Source: an uncultured Calothrix sp. (GTDB taxonomy: Bacteria > Cyanobacteriota > Cyanobacteriia > Cyanobacteriales > Nostocaceae). From it: 64,000 bases of DNA. The translations under genes and the position numbers were made by a program. The DNA is taken from the NCBI GenBank assembly GCA_937973965.1, contig CALJJQ010000094.1, forward strand, positions 1 through 64,000. The letters run 5' to 3'. This document shows, piece after piece, positions 45,517 to 55,441 of the stretch (positions within the stretch are counted from its first letter, which is position 1; each line of letters starts with the position of its first letter). The notes under the pieces were generated by a model that saw only the letters and a program-made list of their open reading frames with translations, did no database searches and had not been told where the DNA came from.

Positions 45517-46164
45517 TTACAAATTTTCCCTAGCCCAGAGAGCAGCTTGAGTGCGATCGCGTAATTCGAGGTGGTTCAGGATTTGGGTGACGTAGTTTTT
45601 GACGGTTCCTTCGCTGAGAAAGAGGATTTGGGCGATTTCCCGGTTACTTTTTCCTTGGGCAATTAGGTTTAATACTTGCAGTTCTCGCTCGCTGAGGTTT
45701 GCTAATTGCCGGGATGGGGAGGGTTTGGAGGATTCTTCGTGGGGATAGCGCAGTTGGGCGAGTAATTTGGGAGCGATGGTGGGACCTAGTTGACAGTGAC
45801 CTTGATGGAGGGTACGGATTGCGGTTGCCAGTTGGGTTGCGGGTGTGCTTTTCAGTAAATATCCGGATGCACCAGCTTGGAGAGATTTCCAAATATACTC
45901 GTCTTCGTCAAAGGTGGTGAGAACTAGAATTTTCATCCAGGGAAAGCGTTGGTGGATTTCCTGGGTAGCGACTACTCCGTCGCAAATTGGCATTCTGATA
46001 TCCATTAAAATCACATCCGGCTGTAATTCGTGACTTAATGCGATCGCTTGTTTTCCGTTTGCTGCTTCTCCGACTACTTCTAGGTCGTCTTCTAGGGATA
46101 ATAAGGATGCTAATCCTTGGCGAAAAATTTCTTGATCATCTACAAGTAACAGTCGAATCATCAT
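45517..46164 (-). CDS. NarL/FixJ-type response regulator
   Basis: A 215-aa regulator with an N-terminal REC domain (RLLLVDDQEIFRQGL, phospho-acceptor in PDVILMDIRMPICDG, switch lysine near YLLKSTP) and a C-terminal LuxR-type helix-turn-helix (LSERELQVLNLIAQGKSNREIAQILFLSEGTVKNYV). It should be phosphorylated by a sensor kinase and bind DNA as a dimer. No kinase is adjacent, so its signal is unknown. A family E repeat starts just upstream. Confidence 0.92.
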   Translation of the reverse strand: MMIRLLLVDDQEIFRQGLASLLSLEDDLEVVGEAANGKQAIALSHELQPDVILMDIRMPICDGVVATQEIHQRFPWMKILVLTTFDEDEYIWKSLQAGASGYLLKSTPATQLATAIRTLHQGHCQLGPTIAPKLLAQLRYPHEESSKPSPSRQLANLSERELQVLNLIAQGKSNREIAQILFLSEGTVKNYVTQILNHLELRDRTQAALWARENL

Positions 46165-46173
46165 AATTTGTAG

Positions 46174-46262
46174 TTCGTAATAGCCTGCGGCAACGCTTGG
46201 CGTACGTAATAGCCTACGGCAAGCCGCTTCGCGTCTATGTAATTTGTAATACCCGCTACGGG
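46174..46262. repeat. Family E repeat, double unit
   Basis: TTCGTAATAGCCTGCGGCAACGC, CGTACGTAATAGCCTACGGC and CGCTTCGCGTCTATG are inverted relatives of the 14912-15011 repeat; TACCCGCTACGGGG ends it. It covers the start-proximal DNA of the NarL-type regulator. Confidence 0.7.
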
Positions 46263-46315
46263 GGAAGGAAGCTAGGTGATGACGCAGTGTGGTTTCTTTT
46301 GTGTAAGTCCGATTT

Positions 46316-46421
46316 CAATAGGGTTCGGAGCAGAAAATTCATAAACCCTAAATAATTGTAGAGACGAGATATATCGCGTCTCCCGAAACCACAAAGAAAA
46401 ATCATTAACCGAACCGTATTG
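46316..46421. repeat. MITE-like element, family B (full)
   Basis: CAATAGGGTTCGG on the left and CCGAACCGTATTG on the right form 13-bp inverted ends with one mismatch. A GAGACGAGATATATCGCGTCTC palindrome is in the centre. 106 bp long and non-coding. The copy at 4645-4780 has the same ends. Confidence 0.75.
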
Positions 46422-46930
46422 AGTCCTATTTATGAACAATCTGGGTATGGGGATGGTGACAGATATCCTCAATATAGCGGAGTTTTGAGGGCTAATTGTA
46501 AAGTTAATTTAAAACCAATGTCCGATGATGGCTGTTTCGGTTAGATATGGAGTGTGGATAAATCCTATATTTCTCATAAGGCAGTGATAAGCCATTGAGT
46601 AATGGGTTAATTTTTCTACTTGATGTGGAGGGAGGGGGAAGTAGGGAGTTGTGAGTAGTGTAATGATGTGGGAAACTTGTGAAGTATTTAGGAAAAAAGT
46701 ACTGTTAGGGAAATATTCCACACCTAAACATGGCTGCTAATTTGGATTCTCCGTCACTTCTCTCCACATTTCTCAAAACCTGATCAAACTTAGATTTATG
46801 ATGCGTTTTGCACTGCGACAAAGTTATGACTAAAGATTACGAGATGGGCGATCGCTCTGACTAGTGAGAAATGCGGCATTCTGTCTCCTATCCCCTGTAT
46901 CCTGTATTTTGTATTCTTCTCAGATTGTTT

Positions 46931-48289
46931 ATGTCCGACGAGTTAAAGTTTCAAGGTTCAGGAATAGACCGCTTACCACCACAGAATATTGAAGCGGAGG
47001 AGGCGATTTTAGGGGGAATTTTACTTGATCCGGAGGCAATTAGTCGAGTTAGCGATCGCTTGGTTGCGGATGCTTTTTATTTGAGCGCTCATCAGGAAAT
47101 ATACCAAGCTGCGTTACGTCTACATGCTCAGGGTAAACCGACGGATTTACTGACGATGATTGCATGGTTAACTGACCATGATTTATTAACTAAAATTGGT
47201 GGACGCAGTAAGTTAATTTCTCTGCTGGATCAAACGGTTTCGGCAGTTAATGTGGATGTACTAGCGCAATTGGTGATGGATAAATATACCCGTCGGCAGT
47301 TGATTAAGGCGGGGAATGAGGTGGTGCAATTGGGGTATGAGACGGAAACGGAGTTACCAAGAGTTTTAGATCGGGCTGAACAGAAGATTTTTGGGGTTAC
47401 TCAGGAACGTAGTCAATCGGGTTTGGTGCATATTGCGGAAACCTTAATTGCGAATTTTCAGGATATTGAGGAGCGAAATCAGGGAGTTGCCTTACCGGGG
47501 ATTACCTCCGGTTTCTACGATTTGGATGCGATGATTAATGGTGGTTTTCAACGGTCGGATCTAATTATTGTTGCAGGTAGACCAGCGATGGGGAAAACCA
47601 GTTTCTCGATGAATATAGCCCATTATATTTCTGGACATGTGCGCTTACCGGTGGCAATTTTTAGTTTGGAAATGTCGAAGGAACAGTTAGCATTACGGAT
47701 ACTTTCGTCGGAAGCGGGGATTGAAAGTAGTTATTTAAAAAGTGGCAGAATTAGTCAAAATCAGTGGGAGTCTTTAACTAGGGCTATTGGTTTACTGTCG
47801 GAAATGCCCATTTATATCGATGATACGCCTAATATTACCATTAATGAAATGCGATCGCAAGCTCGAAGATTGCAAGCTGAACAAGGTATGGATTTAGGTT
47901 TGATTTTAATTGATTATCTGCAATTAATGGAAGGTGCGGGGGATAACCGGGTGCAGGAATTATCCAAAATTACCCGTAATCTCAAAGGATTGGCTAGGGA
48001 ATTAAATGTACCCGTAATTGCCCTATCCCAGTTAAGTAGAGGTGTGGAAGCAAGAACAAATAAACGTCCAATGTTGTCCGATTTACGGGAATCGGGTTCC
48101 ATTGAACAGGATGCGGATTTAGTTATGATGTTATACCGGGATGATTACTACAACCCGGATACCCCCGACCGAGGAATTGCGGAAGTAATTATTGCAAAAC
48201 ACCGTCATGGACCCACAGGAACAGTCAAATTACTATTTGACCCCCAGTTTACCAAATTCAAAAATTTAGCCCGTCAGGGAGGATATTAG
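46931..48289 (+). CDS. dnaB: Replicative DNA helicase DnaB
   Basis: DnaB is the hexameric helicase of the replication fork. From the ATG at 46931 it is 452 aa, starting MSDELKFQGSGIDRLPPQNIEAEEAILGGIL, a normal DnaB N-terminus. Walker A is AGRPAMGKTSF in the C-terminal RecA-like domain, Walker B LGLILIDYLQLME, and LSQLSRGVEARTNKRPMLSDLRESGSIEQDADLV is the family's conserved late motif. No intein is present, although many cyanobacterial DnaB proteins have one. An upstream in-frame ATG (46871) lacks support. 640 bp of repeats precede it (families B, D and E). Confidence 0.96.
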   Translation: MSDELKFQGSGIDRLPPQNIEAEEAILGGILLDPEAISRVSDRLVADAFYLSAHQEIYQAALRLHAQGKPTDLLTMIAWLTDHDLLTKIGGRSKLISLLDQTVSAVNVDVLAQLVMDKYTRRQLIKAGNEVVQLGYETETELPRVLDRAEQKIFGVTQERSQSGLVHIAETLIANFQDIEERNQGVALPGITSGFYDLDAMINGGFQRSDLIIVAGRPAMGKTSFSMNIAHYISGHVRLPVAIFSLEMSKEQLALRILSSEAGIESSYLKSGRISQNQWESLTRAIGLLSEMPIYIDDTPNITINEMRSQARRLQAEQGMDLGLILIDYLQLMEGAGDNRVQELSKITRNLKGLARELNVPVIALSQLSRGVEARTNKRPMLSDLRESGSIEQDADLVMMLYRDDYYNPDTPDRGIAEVIIAKHRHGPTGTVKLLFDPQFTKFKNLARQGGY

Positions 48290-48430
48290 CCCATCGCCAT
48301 CTCTATACAAGATTGATTTATTCAGTTCTGCGTCAGTAATATGAGTTAAAAGTGATATTTTGGCGATCGCGCGTAATTTGACGTAATAACTTGGGAAATA
48401 GAGTACACAAATATCAAACCACAGGAAGAA

Positions 48431-49687
48431 TCAACGACTATCTTGAATCCTATTCGCAGCTAAACTGTCCTCAATCGCTCCTTCGGTGGTTAGCTGTCCT
48501 AAAGCTCCAGAAACCATCAGCTTGGGTAAATTTTCAATATCTTTGAGACGCGTTAATTTACTTTCCCCCGTATTCACATCACGGTGAACCACCACCACCG
48601 AAGGGACAATCTCCATTCCAAATGCATCCAGTAATGCGGGGTTGTGGGTGGTGACGAGGATATTAATTTCACGTTGTCTGCCCAATTCTAGCAGCATCCT
48701 AGCGAGTAATTCGGCACGGGAAGGATGTAACCCACTATCTACGTCTTCAATAATTAAACGACTATGACGGGGAATTGTTAATAAAGCCGTCATAATTGCC
48801 AAAAATCTCAAGGTTCCATCGGACATACTGCGAGCATCAATTTCTTGAATCTGTCCGTGAGTCCACTCTTCTTCACAGTAAAGCATGGCATCCCCACCAA
48901 GTCTACCAATTCGTTCAGCCCAAACTTTGACGATATTTCCTGCGGGTAAACCTTGAGCATATTCACACAAAGTCTCTTCAACTTCATCCCGTACACGGGT
49001 TGACAAACCAGCGATTACACCTGCAATATTTGACCCATCGCTATCGAGGGTTTTCGAGATGGGTGAGTAACCCCGCATTCGTTCGGGAACAGGGTTTAAA
49101 ACAAAGATTTTTTCTAAACTGCTAATAATCAGATTGACTTCGGTAATATTGTCGAGAACGTAGGTATTTTTAAAGTAGTTGAGAATCGATTTATGGTGAT
49201 TAGGTAACGTCCACCGGGCGTTTTTATATAGGGTAGAAATTTTTAAAATGATATCTTTATAATCATGGGAGTCGATATACCCAGAAATAATATCACGTTC
49301 AAATACGACTTTAGTTTTATCTCGTTGATACTCACGATAAATAATTTTTTCTGCTAAAATTTCTGCATCGGGCTTAGTATCAACATTCACACTATACAAA
49401 TAGTCTACTTGATTACCTTCCCCATCCACAAGCACTTTTAAAGTAAATTCGCGCTCTGGTTTTAATGCAGCCCAATCAATGCCTCCACGAATTGGAGTTA
49501 AAGTTTTATCTCCAGCAAGAGAAGCATCTATTGTATTCCCACCCACAAGACGTTTTAACAATATAAATGCTTCCACTAGATTAGATTTACCACTGGCATT
49601 TGTACCGACAATTACCGTAAATGGTGAAAGTGGTAGTTCGGCATAGGCAAAACTTTTCCAGTTTTCTAAAATTAGTTGCTTGAGCAT
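48431..49687 (-). CDS. AAA family ATPase (RecF/OLD-like)
   Basis: A 418-aa ATPase of the structural-maintenance-type fold: Walker A TVIVGTNASGKSNLVEAF near residue 32, a signature-like segment around SMSDGTLRFLAIMTALL, Walker B RLIIEDVDSGLHPSRAELL, and a late histidine in LVTTHNPALLDAFG. There is no obvious TOPRIM nuclease fused, so it is not a full OLD protein. Such ATPases occur both as housekeeping proteins and as defence components with a nuclease partner; no partner gene is adjacent here. Function open. Confidence 0.75.
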   Translation of the reverse strand: MLKQLILENWKSFAYAELPLSPFTVIVGTNASGKSNLVEAFILLKRLVGGNTIDASLAGDKTLTPIRGGIDWAALKPEREFTLKVLVDGEGNQVDYLYSVNVDTKPDAEILAEKIIYREYQRDKTKVVFERDIISGYIDSHDYKDIILKISTLYKNARWTLPNHHKSILNYFKNTYVLDNITEVNLIISSLEKIFVLNPVPERMRGYSPISKTLDSDGSNIAGVIAGLSTRVRDEVEETLCEYAQGLPAGNIVKVWAERIGRLGGDAMLYCEEEWTHGQIQEIDARSMSDGTLRFLAIMTALLTIPRHSRLIIEDVDSGLHPSRAELLARMLLELGRQREINILVTTHNPALLDAFGMEIVPSVVVVHRDVNTGESKLTRLKDIENLPKLMVSGALGQLTTEGAIEDSLAANRIQDSR

Positions 49688-49818
49688 GAACTACTAGGAT
49701 AATTAGGGTTAACAGTTAACAGTTAGCAGTTAACAGAAAAGGTCAATCATTAACTAAATAGGATGATTAAGATTCTGTATCCTGTATTTTGTTTCCTGTA
49801 CTTTGTTGAATAATTATC

Positions 49819-50982
49819 CTATGATTTTTTGATTTCTACATCTGAGATTTCCCCAGTTATATTTGTAGTGATATTGGGGTTAGTCTCTGGCTGAACATGG
49901 GTTGATAAATTGAATTCCCCAGAGCGCCAAATATCCGCAACATCTTTGATAAAACTGGCAATGGGTATGGCAACTAATAAGCCGAGTATACCAGCAAATT
50001 TAGCTCCTAATAGTAGAGAAATTACTACCCAGATAGGATTGAGACCAGTTAAATTACTGAGGAGACGAGGTGCAATTACATTGGAGTTAATTTGGTCGGT
50101 GGCGATCGCAACGATTAAAACCTCCAATCCTAGCCAGAAATTTTGTAAGCCGACTAACAATACCACTAAAGAAATACCAATACCTGTACCAAAGGGAAAG
50201 AGGGAGAAAAATCCGATGGTGATGGCAAATAATAAGCCTAAAGGAACTTTTAACACCCAAAAAGATAGGGTTAATAAAACAGATAAAATTGCCCCAATAG
50301 TAGCTTGACCAATAAAATAATTTTGAAAATCCTCACGAATTAACTGGCGAATGGGAGTACCAATTTTCGGGTTAAACCATTGAAAAATTCCATCCCAAAG
50401 TTTTTCTCCATTCAAAACCATGTAAATTGTTAATACAATCGTCAGCAATACATTCACAATTGTGCTAATTGTATCCACAGCAAAACCCAAAATTTTACCT
50501 GTGAAGGATTGAAATTGAGTGGATAAACGGTCAAGAGCTTGGGTAATTAACCCCCCAACGTTAATCGGAAATTCCTCTTGTTGGAGAATCCAACCTTGGA
50601 AAGCTTCAATTTTTTCCGTTCCGGAATCAATCCAACTTGGCAAAACTTGAGTTAATTCATACAACTGCTCAAAAATCACCGGAACCAGAGTAAAACCAAC
50701 CGCCACAACGATAACAATAGTTAAGAGTAAAACAAATGCGATCGCAATTATCCGGTTTAGTCCCCGACGTTGAAAAAAATTAATCGGATAATCTAAAACA
50801 AATGCTAATAAGGCAGCAGAAATAAATATACTTACTAAGGGTTGAAAATACTTTAAAACAATCAATAATACCCAGCCATTCAAAACTATCAAAGGAAAAG
50901 CGATTCCCCAAATCAACCAACGTGGTAATTGATTCGCTGAGATGTTTGATGATGACTCGTGAGGTGCAGGTAGATTATTCAT
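49819..50982 (-). CDS. AI-2E family transporter
   Basis: A polytopic membrane protein (387 aa) with about seven hydrophobic spans, among them WLIWGIAFPLIVLNGWVLLIVL, IIAIAFVLLLTIVIVVAVGFT and WVVISLLLGAKFAGILGLLVAIP. The conserved IxLNVIxPRLL-like motif appears as QINSNVIAPRLLSNLTGLNP. The family is named for autoinducer-2 export in E. coli (TqsA), but most cyanobacterial members have no known substrate. Family C repeat sequence begins right upstream of its start. Confidence 0.87.
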   Translation of the reverse strand: MNNLPAPHESSSNISANQLPRWLIWGIAFPLIVLNGWVLLIVLKYFQPLVSIFISAALLAFVLDYPINFFQRRGLNRIIAIAFVLLLTIVIVVAVGFTLVPVIFEQLYELTQVLPSWIDSGTEKIEAFQGWILQQEEFPINVGGLITQALDRLSTQFQSFTGKILGFAVDTISTIVNVLLTIVLTIYMVLNGEKLWDGIFQWFNPKIGTPIRQLIREDFQNYFIGQATIGAILSVLLTLSFWVLKVPLGLLFAITIGFFSLFPFGTGIGISLVVLLVGLQNFWLGLEVLIVAIATDQINSNVIAPRLLSNLTGLNPIWVVISLLLGAKFAGILGLLVAIPIASFIKDVADIWRSGEFNLSTHVQPETNPNITTNITGEISDVEIKKS

Positions 50983-50999
50983 TTGATTTGCTATTTAAG

Positions 51000-51135
51000 A
51001 TGAACTTAAGGCTCAAACGGTATATTTGTTGTTATCAACTGTACAGACGCGACATATCGCGTCTCTCCCTTATCCCGACTCCCAAAAACGAGCTTGTTAA
51101 GTATTAAAATCGACTTTTAAAACATCCTCTTAGGG
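51000..51135. repeat. Repeat family C
   Basis: On the complementary strand the order is CCTAAGAGGATGTTTTAAAA, AGTCGATTTTAATACTTAAC, AAGCTCGTTTTTGGGAGTC, a GAGACGCGATATGTCGCGTCTG palindrome and ACAACAAATATACCGTTTGAGCC. The 59925-60113 copy has the same order, with ACGACAAATATACCATTTGAGCC at the matching place. Confidence 0.75.
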
Positions 51136-51149
51136 GTTTGCGAACTTGA

Positions 51150-51587
51150 TTAATCATACCAATTACTAATAAACTCCAGTAAAATTTGCCGATGTAAAAC
51201 CCCCAAGGGACGTTCTTCCCCTGCAACTCGAGAAAAAGCTTTTCCCTGCTGAATTTCTGGAATTGAAATTAAACCCATATCCCATCCCTCATGTAATACT
51301 AATTCTTCCATACTGACTTCTAAAGGTGCATAAAACACATAACGAATCACCTTTTCGTCCGCGTAGATACCAAATTGACGCAGTGTGGGAGGTAAAACAT
51401 AACCAACCTCTTCTAACACTTCCCGTTGTACAGCTTGTTCAGGTGTTTCTCCCGGTTCTAGATGTCCCCCAAAAAACCCCCAAATACCTGGATTGGCAAT
51501 ATTGGGAATATTATCGCGCAATTGCATCAAAAATTTATCGTCTTGCTGGAGAATGGCGATCGCCACTTCAGTGGGTTGTTGATTCAT
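51150..51587 (-). CDS. NUDIX hydrolase
   Basis: A 145-aa hydrolase of nucleoside-diphosphate-linked compounds. The Nudix box runs from GFFGGHLEPGETPEQ to AVQREVLEEVGY (G-x5-E-x7-REVxEExGxx-type), residues about 38-60. The start is at MNQQPTEVAIAILQQDDKFLM. It could be a housecleaning pyrophosphatase; the exact substrate is not deducible. It lies 48 bp downstream of the lipoprotein gene on the same strand. Confidence 0.88.
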   Translation of the reverse strand: MNQQPTEVAIAILQQDDKFLMQLRDNIPNIANPGIWGFFGGHLEPGETPEQAVQREVLEEVGYVLPPTLRQFGIYADEKVIRYVFYAPLEVSMEELVLHEGWDMGLISIPEIQQGKAFSRVAGEERPLGVLHRQILLEFISNWYD

Positions 51588-51634
51588 GGGTTTTTCTGTG
51601 TGGGATTTCTTACTGCTTTATTTTTTATCAAAAA

Positions 51635-52069
51635 TTACTTTTCTTCTAAGTATATTTCCCCAAAATTCTTCCCTTCAAAAGAAATACTTTGGTAACGTAG
51701 TTGACCTTTTATCACCACTTGAGAATTGACTTTTAAATTATTTTGCTCCGTTAATACCCAAATCTTGCCAGTGTTGTCATCAATTTGATAGGCATATTTT
51801 TTGACTAGAGGTACACGTTGAGTGACTTTACCTTGGACATAAACCGTAGTCTGCTCCTGATTTGGAATCAAGTCAGAAGATAAATCACGAATTGGTGTGA
51901 CATTTGCACCAATCATATTTATCCCCGAACCAGTGATACTACCACAAGCACCTAACATCACTGTTGAGGTCAAAACGATAAATCCCCAAAGGATTGTTTT
52001 TGTATATGAGTAAAAAATACTTCCTAAATGCATAAACCCGGTCATGGGATAATTTTTGCTTTTCTGCAT
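51635..52069 (-). CDS. Putative lipoprotein with OB-like domain
   Basis: A small protein of about 144 aa from the ATG at 52069 (a TTG at 52090 is upstream, and an ATG at 52045 downstream is also possible). The N-terminal hydrophobic segment ILWGFIVLTSTVMLGAC ends in a lipobox-like LGAC, indicating a membrane lipoprotein. The C-terminal part, VYVQGKVTQRVPLVKKYAYQ and IDDNTGKIWVLTE, resembles bacterial OB-fold domains. I do not recognise the family. The gene may share a transcript with the NUDIX gene. Confidence 0.65.
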   Translation of the reverse strand: MQKSKNYPMTGFMHLGSIFYSYTKTILWGFIVLTSTVMLGACGSITGSGINMIGANVTPIRDLSSDLIPNQEQTTVYVQGKVTQRVPLVKKYAYQIDDNTGKIWVLTEQNNLKVNSQVVIKGQLRYQSISFEGKNFGEIYLEEK

Positions 52070-52283
52070 CAGTATATATTGTCTACTCAATTTTGGTGGT
52101 TAAGTCTCCACTAAGTTGGGAGTTGGGAATAGTGTTTGCGTCAGTGTCTGTGAAGAAGAAGGATGGTGATTACCAAGTAATAATAGACACCCTACGTGTC
52201 TAGACTACTCTCGCCCCCCATTTACAAGGGAGGTAATCGGGAATAGCTTCCGTTGTGATGTACACTAGAATCCGTAAAAATAA

Positions 52284-52356
52284 TTTTTCCCTAATTATTT
52301 AGAGACGTAACATGTTTTTCCCTAATTATTAGAGACGTAACATGTTACGTCTCTAC
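52284..52356. repeat. Partially duplicated GAGACG palindrome (family F)
   Basis: TTTTCCCTAATTATT followed by AGAGACGTAACATG occurs twice in a row with one extra T in the first copy; only the second copy completes the palindrome with TTACGTCTCTAC. It is a roughly 31-bp tandem duplication. It lies 40 bp upstream of folD. Confidence 0.75.
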
Positions 52357-52396
52357 CTGACCACAAAACTTTTTCCACCCATACTTACCGATTCCT

Positions 52397-53269
52397 ATGA
52401 ATGCACCTACAGCAAAAATTCTGGATGGTAAAGCTTTAGCTGCCAAAATTCATGAAGAATTAGTCTACAAAATTTCCCAAGCCAAGGACAAAATTGGTAG
52501 ACCTCCAGGGTTAGCTGTGCTGATGGTGGGGGATAATCCAGCTTCAGCAGCTTATGTGCGTGGAAAGGAACGTGCTTGTGCCAAAATTGGGATTAGTTCC
52601 TTCGGTAAACATTTTCCCACCGAAACCAGCTTTGAGGAATTGAGTAATGCGATCGCCGAACTCAACCAAGATGAGCGAGTTGATGGCATCCTGGTTCAGT
52701 TACCATTACCTAATCATCTGGATAGTGTGGCTTTACTACATCAAATTCTGCCCGAAAAAGATGCCGATGGATTGCATCCGATGAATTTAGGTCATTTAGT
52801 ACGGGGAGAACCGGGTTTACGCAGTTGCACACCTGCTGGTGTCATGCGATTATTACACGAGTATAATATACCGATTACCGGCAAACATGCGGTGGTAGTA
52901 GGTCGGAGTATTTTGGTGGGTAAACCCGTAGCCATGATGTTATTGGCGGAAAATGCAACGGTAACTGTTGCTCACTCCCAAACCGTCAATCTGAGCCAAA
53001 TTACCCAAACAGCTGATATTTTGATTGCCGCAGTTGGGCGATCGCAATTAATTTCTTCACAAATGGTAAAACCGGGCGCGGTTGTGGTAGATGTGGGAAT
53101 AAATCGTATTGTTGATGCTAGTGGGAATGCCCTACTTGTCGGCGATGTCGATTTTGAGAGTGTTTGCCGGGTAGCTGGGTATATTACTCCTGTTCCCGGT
53201 GGTGTTGGTCCAATGACCGTGGCGATTCTATTACAGAATACTGTTGATAGCTATCTCCAGAAAGTTTAG
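52397..53269 (+). CDS. folD: Methylenetetrahydrofolate dehydrogenase/cyclohydrolase
   Basis: FolD interconverts 5,10-methylene- and 10-formyl-tetrahydrofolate. The 290-aa protein has the family signatures: [21 protein letters not shown], with the catalytic lysine in [29 protein letters not shown], and [15 protein letters not shown] with VAHSQT for NADP binding, and the C-terminal [20 protein letters not shown]. Length and start are normal. Confidence 0.96.
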   Translation: MNAPTAKILDGKALAAKIHEELVYKISQAKDKIGRPPGLAVLMVGDNPASAAYVRGKERACAKIGISSFGKHFPTETSFEELSNAIAELNQDERVDGILVQLPLPNHLDSVALLHQILPEKDADGLHPMNLGHLVRGEPGLRSCTPAGVMRLLHEYNIPITGKHAVVVGRSILVGKPVAMMLLAENATVTVAHSQTVNLSQITQTADILIAAVGRSQLISSQMVKPGAVVVDVGINRIVDASGNALLVGDVDFESVCRVAGYITPVPGGVGPMTVAILLQNTVDSYLQKV

Positions 53270-53489
53270 ATTTTCTCGATTTGTGGTGTGGGTTGTGAGT
53301 CACTGCTGGAAATTTATATATACTGTTTTCAGTTAGTATTGTGACTGGTTAGCTTAGAAAAAATACGGGTATAAATCATGGATTTTTCCGGAACTGCTCT
53401 TAATCTTAATAACCAAACAAATCTTAAAATCAACAAAACACCTCAAAATTTGTCACCAAAAATAACTTAACAAAATAAGGATTTTCAGC

Positions 53490-54416
53490 ATGGTAGCAGC
53501 GGAGAATATCCAAACCAACCAAACCTTAACTAAATTCGACCTCAAAGGTTATCTAAAAGAGCGAAAAGCTCTATGTGAAGCGGCTTTAGATGCATCGCTA
53601 CCCGTGCAATACCCAGAAAAGATATACGAATCCATGCGATATTCCCTGTTAGCGGGGGGAAAGCGGTTACGACCGATTTTGTGCTTGGCGACCTGTGAAA
53701 TGATGGGTGGAACAATCGAAATGGCAATGCCGACCGCTTGTGCATTAGAAATGATTCATACCATGTCCCTAATTCACGACGATTTACCAGCAATGGATAA
53801 CGATGATTATCGTCGCGGCAAATTGACCAACCATAAAGTCTACGGGGAAGATATTGCCATTCTTGCGGGAGATGGATTACTGACCTATGCCTTTGAGTAT
53901 CCTGTTACACAAACTAAAAACGTACCGGCGGAACGGTTATTAAAAGTTGTAGCTAAACTAGCTAAGGCAGTAGGAGCAGAAGGGTTAGTCGGTGGACAGG
54001 TGGTGGATTTGGAATGCGAAGGAAAAACTGATACCAGTTTAGAGACATTAAACTATATCCACAATCATAAAACAGCCGCTTTATTAGAAGCCTGTGTGGT
54101 GTGCGGAGGAATTTTGGCGGGAGCATCAGAGGAAGACATCGAACGTCTATCGCGTTATTCCCAAAATATTGGTTTAGCCTTCCAAATTATCGATGATATT
54201 TTAGATATTACAGCAACCCAAGAGGAACTAGGTAAAAGCGTCGGTAAAGACATCGCCGCGCAAAAAGTCACCTATCCCAGTTTATGGGGAATCGAAAAAT
54301 CCCGTCAACAAGCCGAAGAGTTGATAGCAGCAGCTTGTCAGGAACTCCAACCCTACGGCGAAGCAGCTCAACCTTTAATTGCGATCGCCCACTTTATTAC
54401 TAATCGCAGTAATTAA
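53490..54416 (+). CDS. crtE: Geranylgeranyl diphosphate synthase
   Basis: CrtE condenses isoprenyl units to geranylgeranyl diphosphate, the precursor of carotenoids, chlorophyll phytyl tails and quinones. The 308-aa protein contains the first Asp-rich motif in [30 protein letters not shown] and the second Asp-rich motif in [19 protein letters not shown]. The length and motif spacing fit the bacterial type II family (FPP or GGPP); chain length is inferred from cyanobacterial homologues. The PAP2-like gene follows after 150 bp on the same strand. Confidence 0.92.
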   Translation: MVAAENIQTNQTLTKFDLKGYLKERKALCEAALDASLPVQYPEKIYESMRYSLLAGGKRLRPILCLATCEMMGGTIEMAMPTACALEMIHTMSLIHDDLPAMDNDDYRRGKLTNHKVYGEDIAILAGDGLLTYAFEYPVTQTKNVPAERLLKVVAKLAKAVGAEGLVGGQVVDLECEGKTDTSLETLNYIHNHKTAALLEACVVCGGILAGASEEDIERLSRYSQNIGLAFQIIDDILDITATQEELGKSVGKDIAAQKVTYPSLWGIEKSRQQAEELIAAACQELQPYGEAAQPLIAIAHFITNRSN

Positions 54417-54566
54417 CCTCAACCCAAACACACCCCTAACATCTGCCCATCCTCACATTTGAGTAAAAAACCATAACACGGTAAAGTTGGAATACAAGGT
54501 TGCATCCCATACTTTATTTAAACCTCAACCACTGGTAATATTTATTCACTTTATTTCCGAAAAACC

Positions 54567-55028
54567 ATGCAGGACATAGGCGACATCTTCCAAAACCGGG
54601 TGCTGCTGGTTGCCCTGGTAGCTTGTATCATTGCCCAAGCAATTAAATTGATTGTGGAGATCATCAAAAATCGCAAACTCGATATCCGTGTGCTGGTAAC
54701 GACCGGAGGAATGCCTAGCGCTCACTCGGCTTTAGTGACAGCATTAGCGGCTGGAGTTGGACAAACCATTGGTTGGCAAACACCTGATTTTGCCCTGGCA
54801 ATGGTATTTGCTATTATTGTCATGTATGATGCTGCTGGAGTCCGTCAAGCCGCAGGGAAACAAGCCCGTATCCTGAATCAAATGATGGATGAACTATTTG
54901 ATGATAAACACGAGTTTAGCCAAGACAAACTGAAGGAGTTACTTGGACACACCCCCGTACAGGTCATAGCAGGTTCGGCATTAGGAGTAATGATTTCTTG
55001 GCTTGCTCGCTCTGCCTATGTTTTTTAA
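54567..55028 (+). CDS. Divergent PAP2 family protein (DUF212)
   Basis: A 153-aa integral membrane protein related to acid-phosphatase/vanadium-haloperoxidase membrane proteins. Hydrophobic spans include VLLVALVACIIAQAIKLIVEII and ALAMVFAIIVMYDAAGVRQ. The conserved TTGGMPSAHSALVTALAAGVG carries the active-site-like histidine, and RQAAGKQARILNQM is typical. Downstream of crtE in many cyanobacteria; a phosphatase acting on polyprenyl diphosphate is a plausible but unproven idea. Confidence 0.87.
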   Translation: MQDIGDIFQNRVLLVALVACIIAQAIKLIVEIIKNRKLDIRVLVTTGGMPSAHSALVTALAAGVGQTIGWQTPDFALAMVFAIIVMYDAAGVRQAAGKQARILNQMMDELFDDKHEFSQDKLKELLGHTPVQVIAGSALGVMISWLARSAYVF

Positions 55029-55159
55029 ACCTGTAGCTGATTGTGTACAGGCTGTAAATTTTTCATCAAAAAAAGTCACTGATTCCTACGAAACAAGTGT
55101 ATAAATATGACAAGATACAGCAGCACTAAAAATCCAAAATCTCAAATTCGGAGAAGGTG

Positions 55160-55441
55160 ATGAATGTCTTTGGTATCGGCTTGCCAGAAATGGCCCTAAT
55201 TATGGTAGTGGCGTTATTAGTATTTGGACCGAAGAAACTACCAGAAATTGGACGTAGTTTAGGGAAAGCGATTCGCGGTTTTCAAGAAGCATCAAGAGAG
55301 TTTCAAGAAGAATTTCAACGGGAAGCAAATCAGATTCAAGAATCAGTGAAAACAACCGCAGAAATTGAACCCAAGCAAATCACTCCCGCAACCACAGAAG
55401 CGGTAAAAACAGAAGTGAGTGAAACTGAGAAGGTTTCATAG
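55160..55441 (+). CDS. tatA: Twin-arginine translocase subunit TatA/E
   Basis: A 93-aa pore subunit of the Tat system, which exports folded proteins across thylakoid and cytoplasmic membranes. The N-terminal MNVFGIGLPEMALIMVVALLVFGPKKLPEIGRSLGKAIRGF carries the membrane span, FGPKKLPE hinge and amphipathic helix. The tail is acidic and low-complexity (EAVKTEVSETEKVS). The start is the ATG at 55160; a GTG at 55157 is in frame just before. An STRR-like tract precedes a GGAGAAGG Shine-Dalgarno. Confidence 0.94.
   Translation: MNVFGIGLPEMALIMVVALLVFGPKKLPEIGRSLGKAIRGFQEASREFQEEFQREANQIQESVKTTAEIEPKQITPATTEAVKTEVSETEKVS

Noticed and set aside
46931-48289. An intein in dnaB
   Set aside because: The protein is 452 aa with continuous motifs and no extra block around the Walker A region.
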